Shown here piece after piece: positions 46,590 through 61,653 of a stretch of 64,000 bases of DNA. The translations under genes and the position numbers were made by a program. Source of the stretch: Notolepis coatsorum (taxonomy: Eukaryota > Chordata > Actinopteri > Aulopiformes > Paralepididae); contig OZ020593.1 in NCBI GenBank assembly GCA_963971535.1, positions 41,323,766-41,387,765 of the forward strand, written 5' to 3'. The first letter of the stretch is position 1; each line of letters begins with the position of its first letter. The notes beneath the pieces are model-generated. The model did not search any database. It saw only the letters and a program-made list of their open reading frames with translations, and had not been told where the DNA came from.

Positions 46590-47015
46590 ATGGCTGTCAA
46601 AGTTAATGCTTTAACTTTGGAGATTAATTAAAATTATTTAAAGCATTCAAATAAATTAATCTAGATAAATCTATGGAGTGAAAAATCTTCAATCTTAGCG
46701 CCGCGGATATAAGAAAGAGGTCTAGCTGAGTCAATGTTGATGGTTTTGTTGAACATTTGTATTTCACAGGAGAGAAACTGTATTCAAAGAAAGCTATTAA
46801 AATAGTCTTTGAATCTAAATATACTTTCTTTGTGTTGATTTTACATTAATTCCATCATTTTACTCAAGTAAATATCTGTTACAAGCTTCGGTCTTAAGTA
46901 GAAAAATTATTAATCTAGATAAAAAAATGATTAAAAAGGTAGATTTTTTTAATCTAGATTAATTACAGAAAATGTGAGATTAATTAGTAAAAAAAATGTA
47001 ATCTATTGACAGCAC
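46590..47015. mobile_element. hAT-like MITE in (TA)n
   Basis: Ends TGGCTGTCAAAGTTAA and the complement of TCTATTGACAGCACTAA share GCTGTCAA. It lies between two (TA)n tracts, which hide any duplication. ATTAATCTAGAT repeats inside. Confidence 0.65.
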
Positions 47016-47059
47016 TAATATATATATATATATAATATAATATATATTGTCCAATTATC

Positions 47060-49029
<1,970 letters not shown>

Positions 49030-49416
49030 TAAAGTGAGACACACAGAGACTGACACAGATACCCCACTACAAGGCGTCCTCCCCATCTCTGGTTTTAGAT
49101 GAATTAATGCAAATTCAACCAAACAATATTTGGGGGGGCTTGCATTTAGCTAAATTCTGGCGATTTCTTCACATTAAATATCCAAAACCAGAGCTATATA
49201 TAATATATATATGCGCGCGTTAATGCATGATGTGGAATAATGGAGAGATACAGAGTACAACAACATAAGGTCTACTGAAGATCTCTGTAGAATGACAAGC
49301 TAACAACATATTTATACTGGAGAGTAGACAACACTATGTGGTAGTGGTACCTTGATGTACAGACTATGAGTTATAGATATGATATGAAACTATGAGAAGG
49401 CTATGTGGACAGAAGG

Positions 49417-50485
49417 TTTCAAGTTTCAAGTTTCTTTAATAGTTGTCATACAGAAGTACAGAATACTTTCATACAAAATGCTTCTTACTGTTACGCTCCA
49501 GAGACTGTGCTAGACAAGATAGTATCAAATAACATAGTATAGCATGTAATTTAGAAGTAGAAAATGAGGTCACAGTGTTCAGTATAGACATATGTACAAT
49601 GTTCGATGCAGAATAGACGTAACTGAGTTACCATATAATATACAATACTATGCAGTGTACTAATGTACAGTACTATATAGTGCAAGCAGAAATGGGATGA
49701 GGTACAATTTAGGTACAATTTACAGTAAGGTGTACGAGTTGTAGTGCAATCCTTCATCAATAAATATAAAGTGTGGGGAGTGGGTGCTACAGTGTGTTTG
49801 TTTAAAGTGGGTGTGTGCTATAAAGTGTGTGGAGTGGGTGCTACAGTGTGTTTGTTTAAAGTGAGTGTGTGCGTGTGGATGTGTGTGCTATGTGCGTTTG
49901 ATGGTTGTTGTTGTGTAGTGTTCATTGTTCGTTTAGCAGCCTGATGGCCTGGGGATAGAAGCTTCTTCTGAGTCTTTCTGTGCTCGCCTTGAGACTCCGG
50001 TATCGCTTGCCTGACCGCAGCAGTTCAAAGAGGCAGTTGTTCGGGTGACTGGAGTCTTTAATGATTCTCTTAGCCTTGCCCCTGCAACGCTTGTTGTAAA
50101 TGTTCTGGAGGGTGGGGAGCCCCCCTCCAATTGTGCGTTCGGCTGAACGTGTCACTCTTTGTAGTCTGCTTCGGTCTTGTGCAGTGCTATTCCCAAACCA
50201 GGAGGTGATGTTGCCAGTCAGGATGCTCTCTATTGTACATGAGTAGAAGTTCTTAAGGATCTTCTGACTGACTTGGAACTTCCTTAGGCGCCTGAGGAAG
50301 TAGAGGCGTTGTCGTGCCTTCTTCACAACACTGTCAATGTGTGTGGTCCATGTCAAGTCCTCGGATATGTAGGCTCCGAGGTACTTAAAGCTGTTGACTC
50401 TCTCAACCGGTGCCCCGTCGATGCTGAGGGGGCTGTAGTCCTTGACCCCCGACCTCCTGAAGTCCACAATCACGTGGACTTCAGG
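49417..50485 (-). mobile_element. LINE family B, 3' half (5'-truncated)
   Basis: ORF 50473-49922 (MIVDFRRSGVKDYSPLSIDG…FYPQAIRLLNEQ), then a 3' UTR ending at the CTTGAAA repeats (49417-49440, antisense). It matches the downstream part of the 61654-64000 LINE. Insertion bounds are set by comparison with the uninterrupted paralogous sequence at 22781-22895. A 12-bp inverted repeat (CCTGAAGTCCAC…GTGGACTTCAGG) marks the 5' junction at 50455-50484. Confidence 0.9.
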
Positions 50486-50552
50486 CTACGTGGATGTGAG
50501 TGTGTGTGTGTGAATATGGTATGCAGATGGAGAAGGCTATATGGACAGTAGG

Positions 50553-50590
<38 letters not shown>

Positions 50591-50609
50591 CACCAGATAC
50601 AGTAGAAAC

Positions 50610-51141
50610 TAGGGATACACCGATCCGATATTGGTATCGGTATCGGCTGCCGATATCAGTAAAATAGCTGTATCGGGTATCGGTAAAAAATAATATCAGA
50701 TTAAAAAAATATATATTTATAATAAATAAAATAAAAAATAACTCAGTACATTTATATCTATGTGTTAATTTGTTACATTTAGTTTCACTAAGTTAGGAAA
50801 GTAATGTTTTAAGTCAAGCCTGATGTTGCCTTGCACAAAAGAATGATCCCAGTCTCATCCACACAGTGACAGTGAAGCATACAGTTTATTAATTGAATGA
50901 ATGAAGTTTATTTTCGGTCTTTGTTTACAACAAATCAAAAACACACTTGTGATCCTTTACAATTCTTAAATATATTTTAATAAATAAAAAAATGAAAAAC
51001 GTGGATTAAATTTAAAAAAAAGAAAATTCTTTTTTGTAAAAAATATTTGGACAATGGGTATCGGATCGGTATCGGTATTGGCCGATACCCAAACCCAAGT
51101 ATCGGTATCGGGACTGAAAAAGTCGGATCGGTGCATCCCTA
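50610..51141. mobile_element. hAT MITE (532 bp)
   Basis: 8-bp duplication GTAGAAAC (50602-50609 / 51142-51149). Ends TAGGGATACACCGATCCGA / TAGGGATGCACCGATCCGA. TATCGG-rich subterminal sequence on both sides. Confidence 0.94.
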
Positions 51142-51189
51142 GTAGAAACCGAGGAAGAGAGAGAGATACCTCAAATCTTTTTGCAACCC

Positions 51190-51222
<33 letters not shown>

Positions 51223-52912
51223 AACTTTATTAACAGATTGCAGAATGGGTACAATACAGTACAGCTCAATACACACAATTGTTAAGGGGATGCAGACCAG
51301 AGAAAGACTTTCGTCTTGTTTACATCAGGGTCCCCCATTTTCAATTCATCAGGACATATATGACATACATGACATACAGATAGACAGTACTGCTACATCT
51401 ATACATTTATGACATACCAGATTTGCAAATACAGTACTGTTTGTGATACAAAAAGAGTCCAGAATAGAGAGTATATACATTTGACGTAAAAACTGTACAT
51501 TGGAGGGGGGGCTCCAGTAGCTCACCGCATATCTCGGCGCTATTTCTGCGTCGGAGAAAACCGTGCTGCGTCACGGATCTGGTGGACTTCGAGTTCGATT
51601 CCCGGACCCGCCGTCATTTGCCAGAATGTCTACCCCTGCTCTATATCCCGTTTCACCCTGACCAGAAAAGCGATAAACACTAAAAAATTAAGTAAAAAAA
51701 AAAAAAAAAAAAGACATTGGAGGAGGTTGGGTGGGGTTGGGGGGGGGGGGGGGGTTGGGTAGGAGGGGTTGGGGGGGGGAAACACTGTACAACTGTACAA
51801 GCAAAACTGTACATTGGAATATTGACAACCATACTAGGTATTTTACTGTACATCTATACATTTATGACATACCAGATTTGCAAATACAGTACTGTTTGTG
51901 ATACAAAAAGAGTCCAGAATAGAGAGTATATACATTTGACATAAAAACTGTACATTGGAGGAGGTTGGGTGGGGGGGGGGGGGAACATTGTACAACTGTA
52001 CAAGCAAAACTGTACATTGGAATATTGACAACCATACTAGGTAATTTACTGTACATTGGAGGGGGTTGGGTTAGGACATTTACAGGGGCCAGTTTTGAAT
52101 TGCAGTCTCCCGTAGGTGTTCTTTGAGAGTGGTTTTGAAAGTGGGTAGTGATTCACATTCCTTTACAGCTTTAGGTAGGGCGTTTCACATTGATGTGGCA
52201 TAATTGCTAAACGTGTTTAGTCCCTTGTTTGAGCCGAATCTGGGTTTAACATGATTTGTGGAGCTCCCTCTGGTATTCACTGACCTTTGGGAAGTATTTT
52301 GACATGTACATGGGTACCTTGGTCGTGTAGTGTATCTTGTAGACCAGGCCCATTGCAAGTTGCTGTACTCTGTCGTCTACTCTAAGCCATCCTAGGTTGT
52401 CAAAGTGGGCAGGGGTGAGGTGGGTTCTAGGAGTAAGGTCAAGCAGTAGTCTGACCAGTTTGTTTTGAGATGTTTGTAATTTTGTTTTTAGCGCCTTTGA
52501 GGTGCAAGCATAATCGTAGTACCCTTGAATGAGTGCTCCTGCCAGAGTCTTCAGGGTATTCTTGTTTACCAGAGAGGAGATCCGGTACAAGAATCGAGTT
52601 TGTTGGTTGACTTTTTTTTATTACATTGGATGCCATTTTGTCACAGGAAAGATTAGCCTCTAGGATGGAACCCAGGTAGGTAATTTCATCTTTCCTTGTG
52701 ACAATATTGTCACCCACTGTAACTGAGAAGCCGTCGGTCTTGCTGAGTTTGTTATTTGAACCGAAGAGAATGGACTCTGTTTTGCCCATGTGTAATGATA
52801 GTTTGTTATCAGCGAGCCATATGCAGATTCTGCTTCCGAGCTGAGGGTTTTTTCAACCTGTAACTTGTTCTTGTCAGAGACCAGCAGGGCTGAGTCGTCC
52901 GCAAACAGGACG
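51190..52912 (-). mobile_element. LINE family A, copy 4 (longest), minus strand
   Basis: Extends upstream to the catalytic ADD region (about 52895-52905, ADDSALLVSDKNKL). ORF pieces: GKTESILFGSNNKLSKTDG, YRISSLVNKNTLKTLAGALI, SKYFPKVSEY. The 3' UTR is tandemly duplicated (51388-51506 and 51849-51962) around an inserted SINE. (TTGA)n tail at 51190-51220. Confidence 0.87.
51507..51710 (+). mobile_element. Short tRNA-derived SINE (family 2), copy 2
   Basis: B box GAGTTCGATTCCC, body shared with 11076-11268 (GTCATTTGCCAGAATGTCT), poly(A) tail. Flanking ACATTGGAGG at about 51496 and 51714 is a possible duplication. Confidence 0.82.
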
Positions 52913-53441
52913 ACTTAGCTCGCTAGTAACAATTTATGATTAAACCAGTTATGATTCCTGCATAAGGCAGCAACAGTGTTCCAGAGACGAGGAGAGATGA
53001 AAGGATTCAGCTGAGAGTGCCTGCACTCATATCGATTTTCTCCCATGTTATCAAGACTGTTATCTGTACGCAGCCTAATACAGTAACACGGAACAAAGCT
53101 TGGTGTTGAGTCTGTTGACTCATAAAGGAAAAACAACATTTAGCTTATTATCTAGGACGGGACGGGTGACAACCTTGGCCTCTCCTCCGAGTGTGCTCGG
53201 ACAGACTCCTCTTGTTTTTTTGTGCGCGAATAGTACGTCCATCACTTCCTTCATCACCTCCAACTAAGTATTTGGGGTGACACTTCAGTAAAGCAAAACC
53301 TGAGGGGTCGTATTGAAACCGACCTGTGTTTTAAAGCATATGGACATTTGCATATCATATTTAACTCTTTCTCCTCATCCTCATCCTTGTCCTCGTTGTC
53401 ATCTGCTCACAACTTTGCTGGCTTCCACTACACATTATCTT

Positions 53442-53911
53442 TTTTTTTTATCCACTTTTTCTCCTTATTTTCTATTTTTCTCCCATCCCAATTTTGTGTA
53501 TCCAATTCTCCCCTTCCCTGTCTTGAACGTTGCTCGACTATGCCCCCCACTGGTCGGTTGTAGAGAGGATAGAAGCCTTGCATCACGTGTTCCCTCCGGC
53601 ACACGAGGAGGCAGCCTGTCGCATCTTTTCGCCTGCCAACGCGGACTCTCATTGGCGAGGTGTAACGCATGGGAGGCTCACACTACCCTCGCCACTTCCT
53701 GTCTCTGCTGTGCAGGCGTCTCCCAACCGACCTGTAGGGGTCGCTGTCCACAACGTCCAATCCCCACCCATCGACTTCCACCCGCTGATTCTGCCAAATG
53801 AGCCAGTACGACGGTCGGCCCAAGCCGAAGGCAATGCTGAGACTGGGATTCGATACCGGAGTCTCTTGCAATGGTGACAAGCGCAATCTCCGCTACGCCA
53901 CCCAGCCGCCT
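53442..53911 (-). mobile_element. tRNA-derived SINE (family 1), antisense
   Basis: 16-bp duplication CACTACACATTATCTT (53426-53441 / 53912-53927). T-rich tail first, CCGACCTGTAGGGGTCGCTG in the body, complement of the A-box head at the right end (CGCTACGCCACCCAGCCGCC). Confidence 0.94.
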
Positions 53912-54097
53912 CACTACACATTATCTTATAAATTAAACCATAAATGCTGACTTCAGTCTCCATGTTATCTTCTGTACGACATTGTGCTATGTGTGACGTC
54001 TTTGTTATTGTTCTTTTGTCAGTTCAGGACTGCGACCGGTTCACACAGGAATCTGATATTGGCCACATTTTTACGTGAAAGAAAATCGTATCTACAT

Positions 54098-54310
54098 TTA
54101 CATTCACATTTAGTAATTTAGCTGATGCTTTTATCCAAAGCGACTTACACATTGTGAACAACAGGTCAGCAGGAGGGGTGCAGCTCTGGCAGCTAAGTGT
54201 GGGTATTGTTCATCTAGAAACAACGAACCTGAGTGATGCACTCTGAGTGCATAGTAGTATAGACATATTAGCATAGTAGGTAGTAGTATAGACATAGTAG
54301 CATAGTACAT
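54098..54310 (-). mobile_element. L2-like LINE 3'-tail fragment
   Basis: Matches 37945-38110 (CATTTAGTAATTTAGCTGAT GCTTTTATCC). Only the 3' end is present. Confidence 0.75.
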
Positions 54311-54661
54311 AATAGATTACGGTAAGATTAAACTTTTTTTTTCTTTTATCTGAGCAATAAATCTGAATTGAGCACTAAGGCTTGCAGTGTGAACGTTTCC
54401 TAATTTACCACCAATTAAATAGTTTCAAAGGTGGATTTCTTTAGTACATTATACTATTGAAGTCATTGTCCTACCCAACCTATCACCACATCATTTAGAT
54501 TAAATGGTCCCTCATTAGCAAGCAAACAGGCTAACAGCAATTACTGTCAAATTCAAAGTACTACTGTCACATGTTCACACAGATGAGCCCATATGTACTG
54601 ACTGTAACTTCATCAGTTATTTTAACATTCTTTTTTAAATCAATCCCTTCTGCTGTTTCAG

Positions 54662-54787
54662 CTCCTCCCTGCTTTGTGACGCCGGCAGCGAACCGAGAGG
54701 AGGCAGCAGCTACTCACCGTCGCCCTCTACTGCACACAGAGGGAGACCACATGACCCTTGTCAACATTTACAACGCCTTTATACAGC
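54662..54787 (+). CDS. dqx1: dqx1 exon 8
   Basis: 126 nt: APPCFVTPAANREEAAATHR…HTEGDHMTLVNIYNAFIQ. The GDH-LVNIYNAF segment is the DEAH winged-helix/HA2 hallmark. Acceptor TTTCAG, donor CAGC|GTAAGC. Confidence 0.93.
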
Positions 54788-55846
54788 GTAAGCTGGAGCA
54801 CTCTCATGCAGTCTTTATACACACTTTAAAACTTCTGAGAAACCTTTCAGGTACTTAGGTGGTCAAATACACTTAGGTTTCACAAAAATATTTTACTTTG
54901 AACCACCTTGGACCTGGTTTTGTTCTCTCCTCTATGTCTCTCATAGAGAGCAGACCTTGCTTGTAGACTTGCACACACTGCATGTAAACAATTCCAGACT
55001 TGTCTCAAAGAGGATAAATTAATACGTAGGTTTCTTTTTATTTAGCTATTTAGGCTATCGCATAAGATCATGTCCCTACATTTGAGGAATTGTGAAGTTT
55101 TCATCTTGCTTAGCAATATTGAAAGTTTCATGTCTAAGAGTCTTGCATAGCTCTCCACACTACGTTAGCGCTGTGCCAGCACAGGAGAAAGGTCTGGCAG
55201 AACCCAGCATCATTCTGCACTAGCTGGATAAAATGGTCTGGCTTGTTTGTATTTCTTAAACTAATCCGAATCATCAAGGACGGGCCTAAACTGCACCAAG
55301 CTCACCGGTGCCCTTGCAAAATAATGCCGGGTTGGCATGGGGAACCGGTGAGCAAACATGCGAGAACGTCCCTTTTAGATAGAATTAAAACAAACAGAAT
55401 GAACCAAGCAAGTTTGCCTTAGTGCACAATCCAAATCTTTGTCAAAGTTTTCCATAATGAGCATATAGCTTACTAGCTCTAGCACTTGTCGATGTTGTGC
55501 ACAGAGAAGGGTTTTGAAAACGGCAACACAATTAGTGAATAAGATGCATTTAAATTTGTCTGTAATTTTGCACTCCTTTCATTTCCACGTTAAGCAGCCT
55601 GGTGTGATTACTTTTATTTATTTTATTTTATTTTTTATTTATGGATCCCCATTAGTCTACATCCATGGGTGAAATACTATTCTTCCTGGGGTCCTAACAC
55701 ACAACCTACAACATTACAGTGCATTACATTACAGTAACAAAAAAACATAAACACCTTAGCCTAAGCACATTCTCAACATCTTCAAAATCTCACACAAAAA
55801 ACACACAAAGGCACACAACCACAATTACACAATTACAATACTAACT

Positions 55847-55904
<58 letters not shown>

Positions 55905-56341
55905 GACTAACGATACTAACTAAATAAATCAGTAACTCAACTGTATTTCACCATTCATAACAGCATCCTTCGGCTTTGTATTAAAAGTAAATTTGTAACT
56001 AAGTAAGTAAGTAACTTTGACTACACTCTCCCTAAGGGACCTTCACGCACATAATAGTCAGTGAATGCATAGGCTCTTCCCTAACATGTTGTACTAACCC
56101 CTAAATAACATGGCCATTGTTCCCCTTTAAAAATGTGCATGTGTGTATGAAGCCATAGCCAGACTGTTCGCCCAGTTTTCCTATGCTTAAATAAATTGCA
56201 ACATTGGTTATAAGTCTAGTTTATTGTAGTTTATTTATAACTTTTAACGATTTATAACACATGATCATATACTCTTGAATTATTTATATTTGATTATTCA
56301 TATGCACCGGATGTAATGCAAGTCTGTGTCTCTTCTTACAG
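54788..56341 (+). other. Intron 8 with LINE-like tail and (AACT)n
   Basis: 55612-55730 (TTTATGGATCCCCATTAGTC) resembles the 3' end of a widespread teleost retroelement. An (AACT)n tract lies at 55843-55905. The remainder is unremarkable. Confidence 0.6.
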
Positions 56342-56532
56342 ATAATGAGGACGAGGCGTGGTGCACAACAAACTTCCTCAACCCTGCTGCCTTACAATTA
56401 GCTGCAGTGATAAGAGCAGAGCTGCTAGAGGTGATGCAGCGAATAGAGTTACCCGTTTCGCCTCCTGCTTTTGGTTGCCAAGACAACTGCACTAACATCA
56501 AGCGTGCACTCATTTCAGGGTTCTTTCTAAAG
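56342..56532 (+). CDS. dqx1: dqx1 exon 9 (toward OB fold)
   Basis: 191 nt: HNEDEAWCTTNFLNPAALQL…RAELLEVMQRIELPVSPPAF…IKRALISGFFLK. The AWC..NFLN and ALISGFF motifs are conserved in the family. Donor AAG|GTAGAG, phase 0. Confidence 0.95.
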
Positions 56533-57384
56533 GTAGAGACTCTCCTCTCAGTATAGATTTCTCTTTCTTGATATCTGACTTGTATGTCTCCTCATGTCTA
56601 CCTATTTTCCCACTCTTCTTCCATCGTGGTCTCTCCCGTCACCAATGACCCCTTTCATTGTCTCCCCACACTCTCTCCCAGTTACACTTGCACACATTTA
56701 ACCTCTTAAGCCCTAGCCATATTTTCAGAAAATTTGCCTTAAAGTACATACCCAAGTAAATGGAAGATTGCTCCACTTCTACAAGGTCCATTTGCATGTT
56801 CTTGGTATCTAGGGACATCTATGGACCTCAGGGAATGTATTCCCAGTGTCAGAAATATTGTGTCTGTTACTATGCTTGAGTAAAGTGTTTTTTTTCTTTG
56901 ACGGTGAATAACACCATGCTAACATTGACCAATAGTGAAAGCTTTAGCTCATTCAGCACCTTCTTAGGATCAAGTGTACTGAAAATCTAAGCAAATGAAC
57001 AAAGGGCAGATGATTTACAGGGTTTTTTGTAGATACAGTACTGAATTTTGCCATCCGGACACATGCTATTTGAAATATGAATATAGAATATCAGGCCTGT
57101 AAATGGCGTTATATGGTCGAGTCATACATCTTTTTATGATGTATGACGATCTGTCGATTTAGTACCACCCGTTACAGGGCAGCAAAGACTGAAAGTGTTT
57201 TCAGCCTCTTATATCAATACTCTAACACTAATACATCTCAACTTTTACTGTTGTTGAGGTATATATTTCTTGGACCTTTCTCTCACTTTTCCCCGTGTTC
57301 AGGTATGTTGCCTCGTCACGTTGACCAAAATATATTTGTGTGTAGCTTTAGTCCCCAGCCCACCTCTCCTATTGAAATGACTGC

Positions 57385-57460
57385 ATTCATATAGCGTTTT
57401 CATCCAAAGCACTTTACAACTTACACATTCACACACTGAGCGTGGAGGCAATGATTGTAT
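57385..57460. mobile_element. SINE/LINE tail fragment
   Basis: CTGCATTCATATAGCGTTTTC ends followed by CAAAGCACTTTACAA resemble the shared teleost SINE/LINE tail, also seen at 42525-42600. Truncated. Confidence 0.45.
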
Positions 57461-57791
57461 TGTTGCATTTCTATTTTAACTGATTGTTTTCTGAACTTGT
57501 GTTTGTATTTTTCCTCTGCGTAATCTCAGCGCCATTGTGAATGAGTGCCACCCTCAATTTTAAGACAAAGTTTGATGATGATGATGATGATATGGTGTTT
57601 AGCTCAGTATCCTGGCTAATATCTGCATATACCAGTGATCATATTCAGGTTTCTCCTAGTCGGGATAATATCATAGCCAGAATACTTGAGTATTACAAAT
57701 AATATTGGAATATCAATGTGTATGTAAATGTAGTGTGGTCCCGTTGGAGATAAAGGGCTCCTCCTCTGCTACTCCTCCTCCCCCCTCACAG

Positions 57792-57982
57792 GTGGCTCAC
57801 GATGTGGACGGCTCTGGGAACTACCTGCTGCTGACGCACCGTCACGTGGCCCACCTCCACCCTTTCTCCTCCTATCTGTGTCGCCGGCCCCGCCCCAGCC
57901 CGCCCGCTTGGGTCCTCTACCATGACTTCACCATCTCCCACGACAACTGCATTCGCACCGCTTCCGAAGTCCACCCACACAT
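57792..57982 (+). CDS. dqx1: dqx1 exon 10 (OB-fold region)
   Basis: 191 nt: VAHDVDGSGNYLLLTHRHVA…PPAWVLYHDFTISHDNCIRT…HPHM. This corresponds to the OB-fold domain of DEAH proteins. Donor AT|GTGAGT splits the Met codon. Confidence 0.95.
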
Positions 57983-58257
57983 GTGAGTGACTGCGCTCCG
58001 GTGGCGGTGACGCCTTGATACTTGATATAGGTTTTGGTCGAAGCTTTTTTGTTGGTGTTGTCGTTGCTGAAGTGGGGTCATATGGATAGTTGTGTCAAAT
58101 GTTGACATGGTTTCATAATTTTGTTCATCAGTTAAAAGTATAATACCGGTATTTCCTTTTTTAAATATAGTAGAGTAAAAGTAAAGTACCGTACACATTT
58201 CCCTGAAATGTAATAGGAAAAAAATTTGTTTTTGAAATATAGAATAGAATAGAAATA

Positions 58258-58734
58258 GGGCGGCTAAGTGGCACAGTAGACAAGGCGCTCGCCACTAACG
58301 CAGGATATGCTGGGTACGAGCCCAGCTCTCAACGTTGTTTCTGGCTTGGCTGGTCGTTCATACTAATACAATTGGCAGTGTTAGGGGTGGGAAAGCCGGT
58401 GGGTGGGAATCGGACGTTGTGGACAGCGACTCCTACAGGTCGGTTGGTGCGCCTGTACAGCATAATCAGAACGTATCGGGGGCAGCGTGAGCCCCCCACG
58501 CGTTACTCCTCGCCACTGAGCGATCATGCTGTGCAGGTGAAAATATGCGACGGCTGCCTCCTCGTGTACCGGAGGGGACATGTGATGCAAGGCTTCGTCC
58601 ACATTGCAGCCGACCAGTGGGAGGCATGGTCTAACAACGTTCGAGACAGGGGAGGGTAGAATTGGATAATACGAAATTGGGATGGGAGAAAAATAGAAAA
58701 TGGGGAGAAAAAGTAGATAAAAAAAAATTTAATT
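58258..58734 (+). mobile_element. tRNA-derived SINE (family 1), sense
   Basis: 16-bp duplication GAATAGAATAGAAATA (58242-58257 / 58735-58750). Head GGGCGGCTAAGTGGCACAGT, body GGACAGCGACTCCTACAGGT, tail GGGATGGGAGAAAAATAGAA then poly(A). This is the most complete copy. Confidence 0.95.
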
Positions 58735-59151
58735 GAATAGAATAGAAATACTTTAATCTTCCCGAGAGAAATTTGGCACTACAAATTGCTCACAGTAAAC
58801 ATTTAGGTAGACAAAACAAATCACGAATAAGAATAACAAAAAATTGCCAAAGAATAAAATAAGCCTAAGAATAAAATAAAATACGGTCCGGGATTCACAT
58901 TTCCTATGTAATGAAATGTGAATAAATATACAGTAAAAAATACAGAGATCTACATTAAGTGTACTGTAAGTGTAATATTGACAATGTTGTTTTAAAAGTA
59001 AAAGTCCAAGAAGATGGTAACGGTCACTCTGTGCTCAGTGATGCAGTGAGGCACAGTGATGCATTGTAAAGTCTGATGGGTGTCGGAATGAAGGACTTCC
59101 TGTGCCTGAACATCTGATCCCATGCTTCCTCTTCTCCCCTCCTCACGGCAG

Positions 59152-59362
59152 GCTAGTGGAGGTGACTCCTCAGTACTTCTTGGGCAACCTGCCGCCCAGC
59201 GAGGGCAAGGAGCTGCTAATGGAGCTGAGGCAGAGTCTGGCCCCCACAGAGGAGGATCAGCAGGCAGGCCAGGAGGGGGCCTACGGGAGGACGCACAGTG
59301 AGCGTGACGGGGCCGGAGACACCCGCAACCAGGACAGCACGGAGCTCTGCGTCATCCAGTGA
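59152..59362 (+). CDS. dqx1: dqx1 exon 11 (C-terminus and stop)
   Basis: 211 nt: LVEVTPQYFLGNLPPSEGKE LLMELRQSL, then a hydrophilic tail ending ELCVIQ and TGA at 59360. The PQYFLGNLPPSE motif is the usual family C-terminus. Confidence 0.95.
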
Positions 59363-60073
59363 GGAGGCTCTACAGACGCGCTTCTACAGGGACATCTGTA
59401 GTAGAAACGGGTGGACATGGATGCAAGAGGTTCTCATCATGTTCTCTGGAGACCATCCACCAACAACGTCCATTAATTTTCTATATTGTATCATCTGAGA
59501 TAACACTATCTAGCAGTACACATTTGCACAGAAGCCATGAGGTGTGTGAAATCTCATTAGAGATTAAATGCTTTGACATATTGATATGCGTGGGACGGCA
59601 ATGGGACTGTTATAGAGGGGGAGCTCTCTTTTAAAACCAAGTTCATACAGAGAGAATGAGAGATAGTCATATATTGGGCAAATGTCTCATTACTGAAGAC
59701 CTCAACCAGATTTTCTACAGCAAAATCCACAATGAACTCAGAAACTGTTCTGGATTACCTTTGATCTCTATGCAGATGCCCAATCACACAGGTGGACATG
59801 TGATTCACAGGGCTCACGGTGGATGATGGACACCCCACTATTGCACAGAGCTTCTATTTTTAAGGTTTCAATTATTATTATTATATTTTTTTTTTTACTG
59901 TTTGTATAATATTTAGGTATTGTGTTTGGACATTAATTATCCCCTCTCCATCCAATGATGTGTGAATAATCTGATATCTTTGTGTAAAATGTACACATAT
60001 TGCTCCTATTTAATAGGCTAAATCTTTCTATATGTTTCACTTTTGAACAAATAAAAGATGTATGTATTTGTTG
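59363..60073 (+). other. dqx1: dqx1 3' UTR
   Basis: About 700 bp without repeats, ending just after the AATAAA at 60050-60055. Confidence 0.7.
60050..60055 (+). promoter_or_regulatory. dqx1: Polyadenylation signal AATAAA
   Basis: First canonical AATAAA after the stop codon, in GAACAAATAAAAGATG. Cleavage would fall around 60070. Confidence 0.65.
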
Positions 60074-60309
60074 AACCACTTAAATGGATTTTCTTTCATT
60101 TTGTGGGATAAAGAGCCACTAATATTTGCCCTGAAATTGTGGTAGCTTTGTTCACTGTGATGCTGCATGCTAAATACAAGGTTGGACACGCCTATATTTT
60201 AATCAGACTACCTGCCTACATTGCCTGCTACATCGATTTGCATGTGACCAGGCATTAAGTAGCTATTATGCATGTTTATAGCTTATCGATTTGCAACTGA
60301 AAAGCCAAT

Positions 60310-61085
60310 GAGACTATAGCAGTGGGATCCTATATTTTATTTGAATCAGCAAGCACACACAGTATAAGCTACAAGATAGGAGTTTTTCTGTGTCTACTGG
60401 CACTTTCACATCCGAAACTGCTCCATTGTCCTGTGGCGTGCCACTGCCCCAGGGTTCTGTGCTGGCTCCTACTCTGTTTGCACTTTACATGCTCCCCCTG
60501 GGAGTAATCATTAGTCAATTCAAAGAGGTCTCTTATCATTTCTACGCTGACGATATCCAATTATATGTCTCTTTCAAGCCCGAACAATCTGACAAATTAT
60601 CTGCCCTCTTTGACTGTCTGACTGCTGTCAAGGATTGGATGGCAAACAACTTCCTTCAGTTAAACGCAGAAAAAAACTGAGGTTCTTATTATAGGCTCAG
60701 AAAAAGTCACCTCAGAAGTTGCCACATGCATGGAGGACCCTCTCAACAACTCTGAGGCCCAAGCTCAGAAACCTTGGTGTGATCTTTGACCAGCATGATG
60801 CACTTTGATCACCACATTAGATCTCTGACACGTACCTGTTTTTTCCATTTACGAAATATCGCCAAACTTCGATCTGTTGTGTCCTAGGTAGAGCTGGAAA
60901 TGATTATTCATGCTTTTGTTTCATCCCGCCTGGATTATTGTAACTCCCTTTTCACCTACCTCGATGCATCCTTTTTGGGACGGCTACAAATGGTCCAAAA
61001 CGCAGCCGCAAGGCTGCTGACTAGGTCCAGAAAATATTGCCACATCACTCCCATCTTAGGGCTACATCCACAAAGAATGGATTGC
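60310..61085 (+). mobile_element. LINE (Rex1/L2-like) RT fragment, degenerate
   Basis: LPQGSVLAPTLFALYMLPLG, FYADDIQLYVSFKPEQSDKL, WMANNFLQLNAEKN then a frameshift, and later FVSSRLDYCNSLFTYLDASF with MVQNAAARLL. Broken in several places. Confidence 0.85.
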
Positions 61086-61110
61086 ACGGTGCAAGTTGCA
61101 CCCTTACAAT

Positions 61111-61653
61111 TCATTATGAATTGAAAATGGGGGACCCTGATGTAAACAAAACAAAAAAGTCAACCAACAAACTCGATTCTTGTACCGGATCTCCTCTCTG
61201 GTAAACAAGAATACCCTGAAGACTCTGGCAGGAGCACTCATTCAAGGGTACTACGACTATGCTTGCACCTCATGGTACCAAAGCACCTCAAAGGTACTAA
61301 AAAACAAATTACAAACATCTCAAAACAAACTAGTCAGACTACTGCTTGACCTGACTCCTAGAACCCACCTCACCCCTGCCCACTTTGACAACCTAGGATG
61401 GCTTAGAGTAGATGACGGAGTACAGCAACTTGCAATGGGCCTGGTCTACAAGATACATTACACGACCAAGGTACCCATGTACATGTCAAAATACTTCCCA
61501 AAGGTCAGTGAATACCACGATCACAACACCAGAGGAAGCTCCACAAATCATGTTAAACCCAGATTCGGCTCAAACAAGGGACTAAACACGTTTCGCAATT
61601 ATGCCACATCAATGTGGAACGCCCTACCCAAAGCTGTAAAGGAATGTGAATCG
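61111..61653 (+). mobile_element. LINE family A fragment, rearranged
   Basis: A scrap of the family A 3' UTR (TATGAATTGAAAATGGGGGA) comes first, then the ORF C-terminal region (FLYRISSLVNKNTLKTLAGA … NALPKAVKECES). The order is the reverse of the normal element, so it has been rearranged. It runs directly into the next LINE at 61654. Confidence 0.82.
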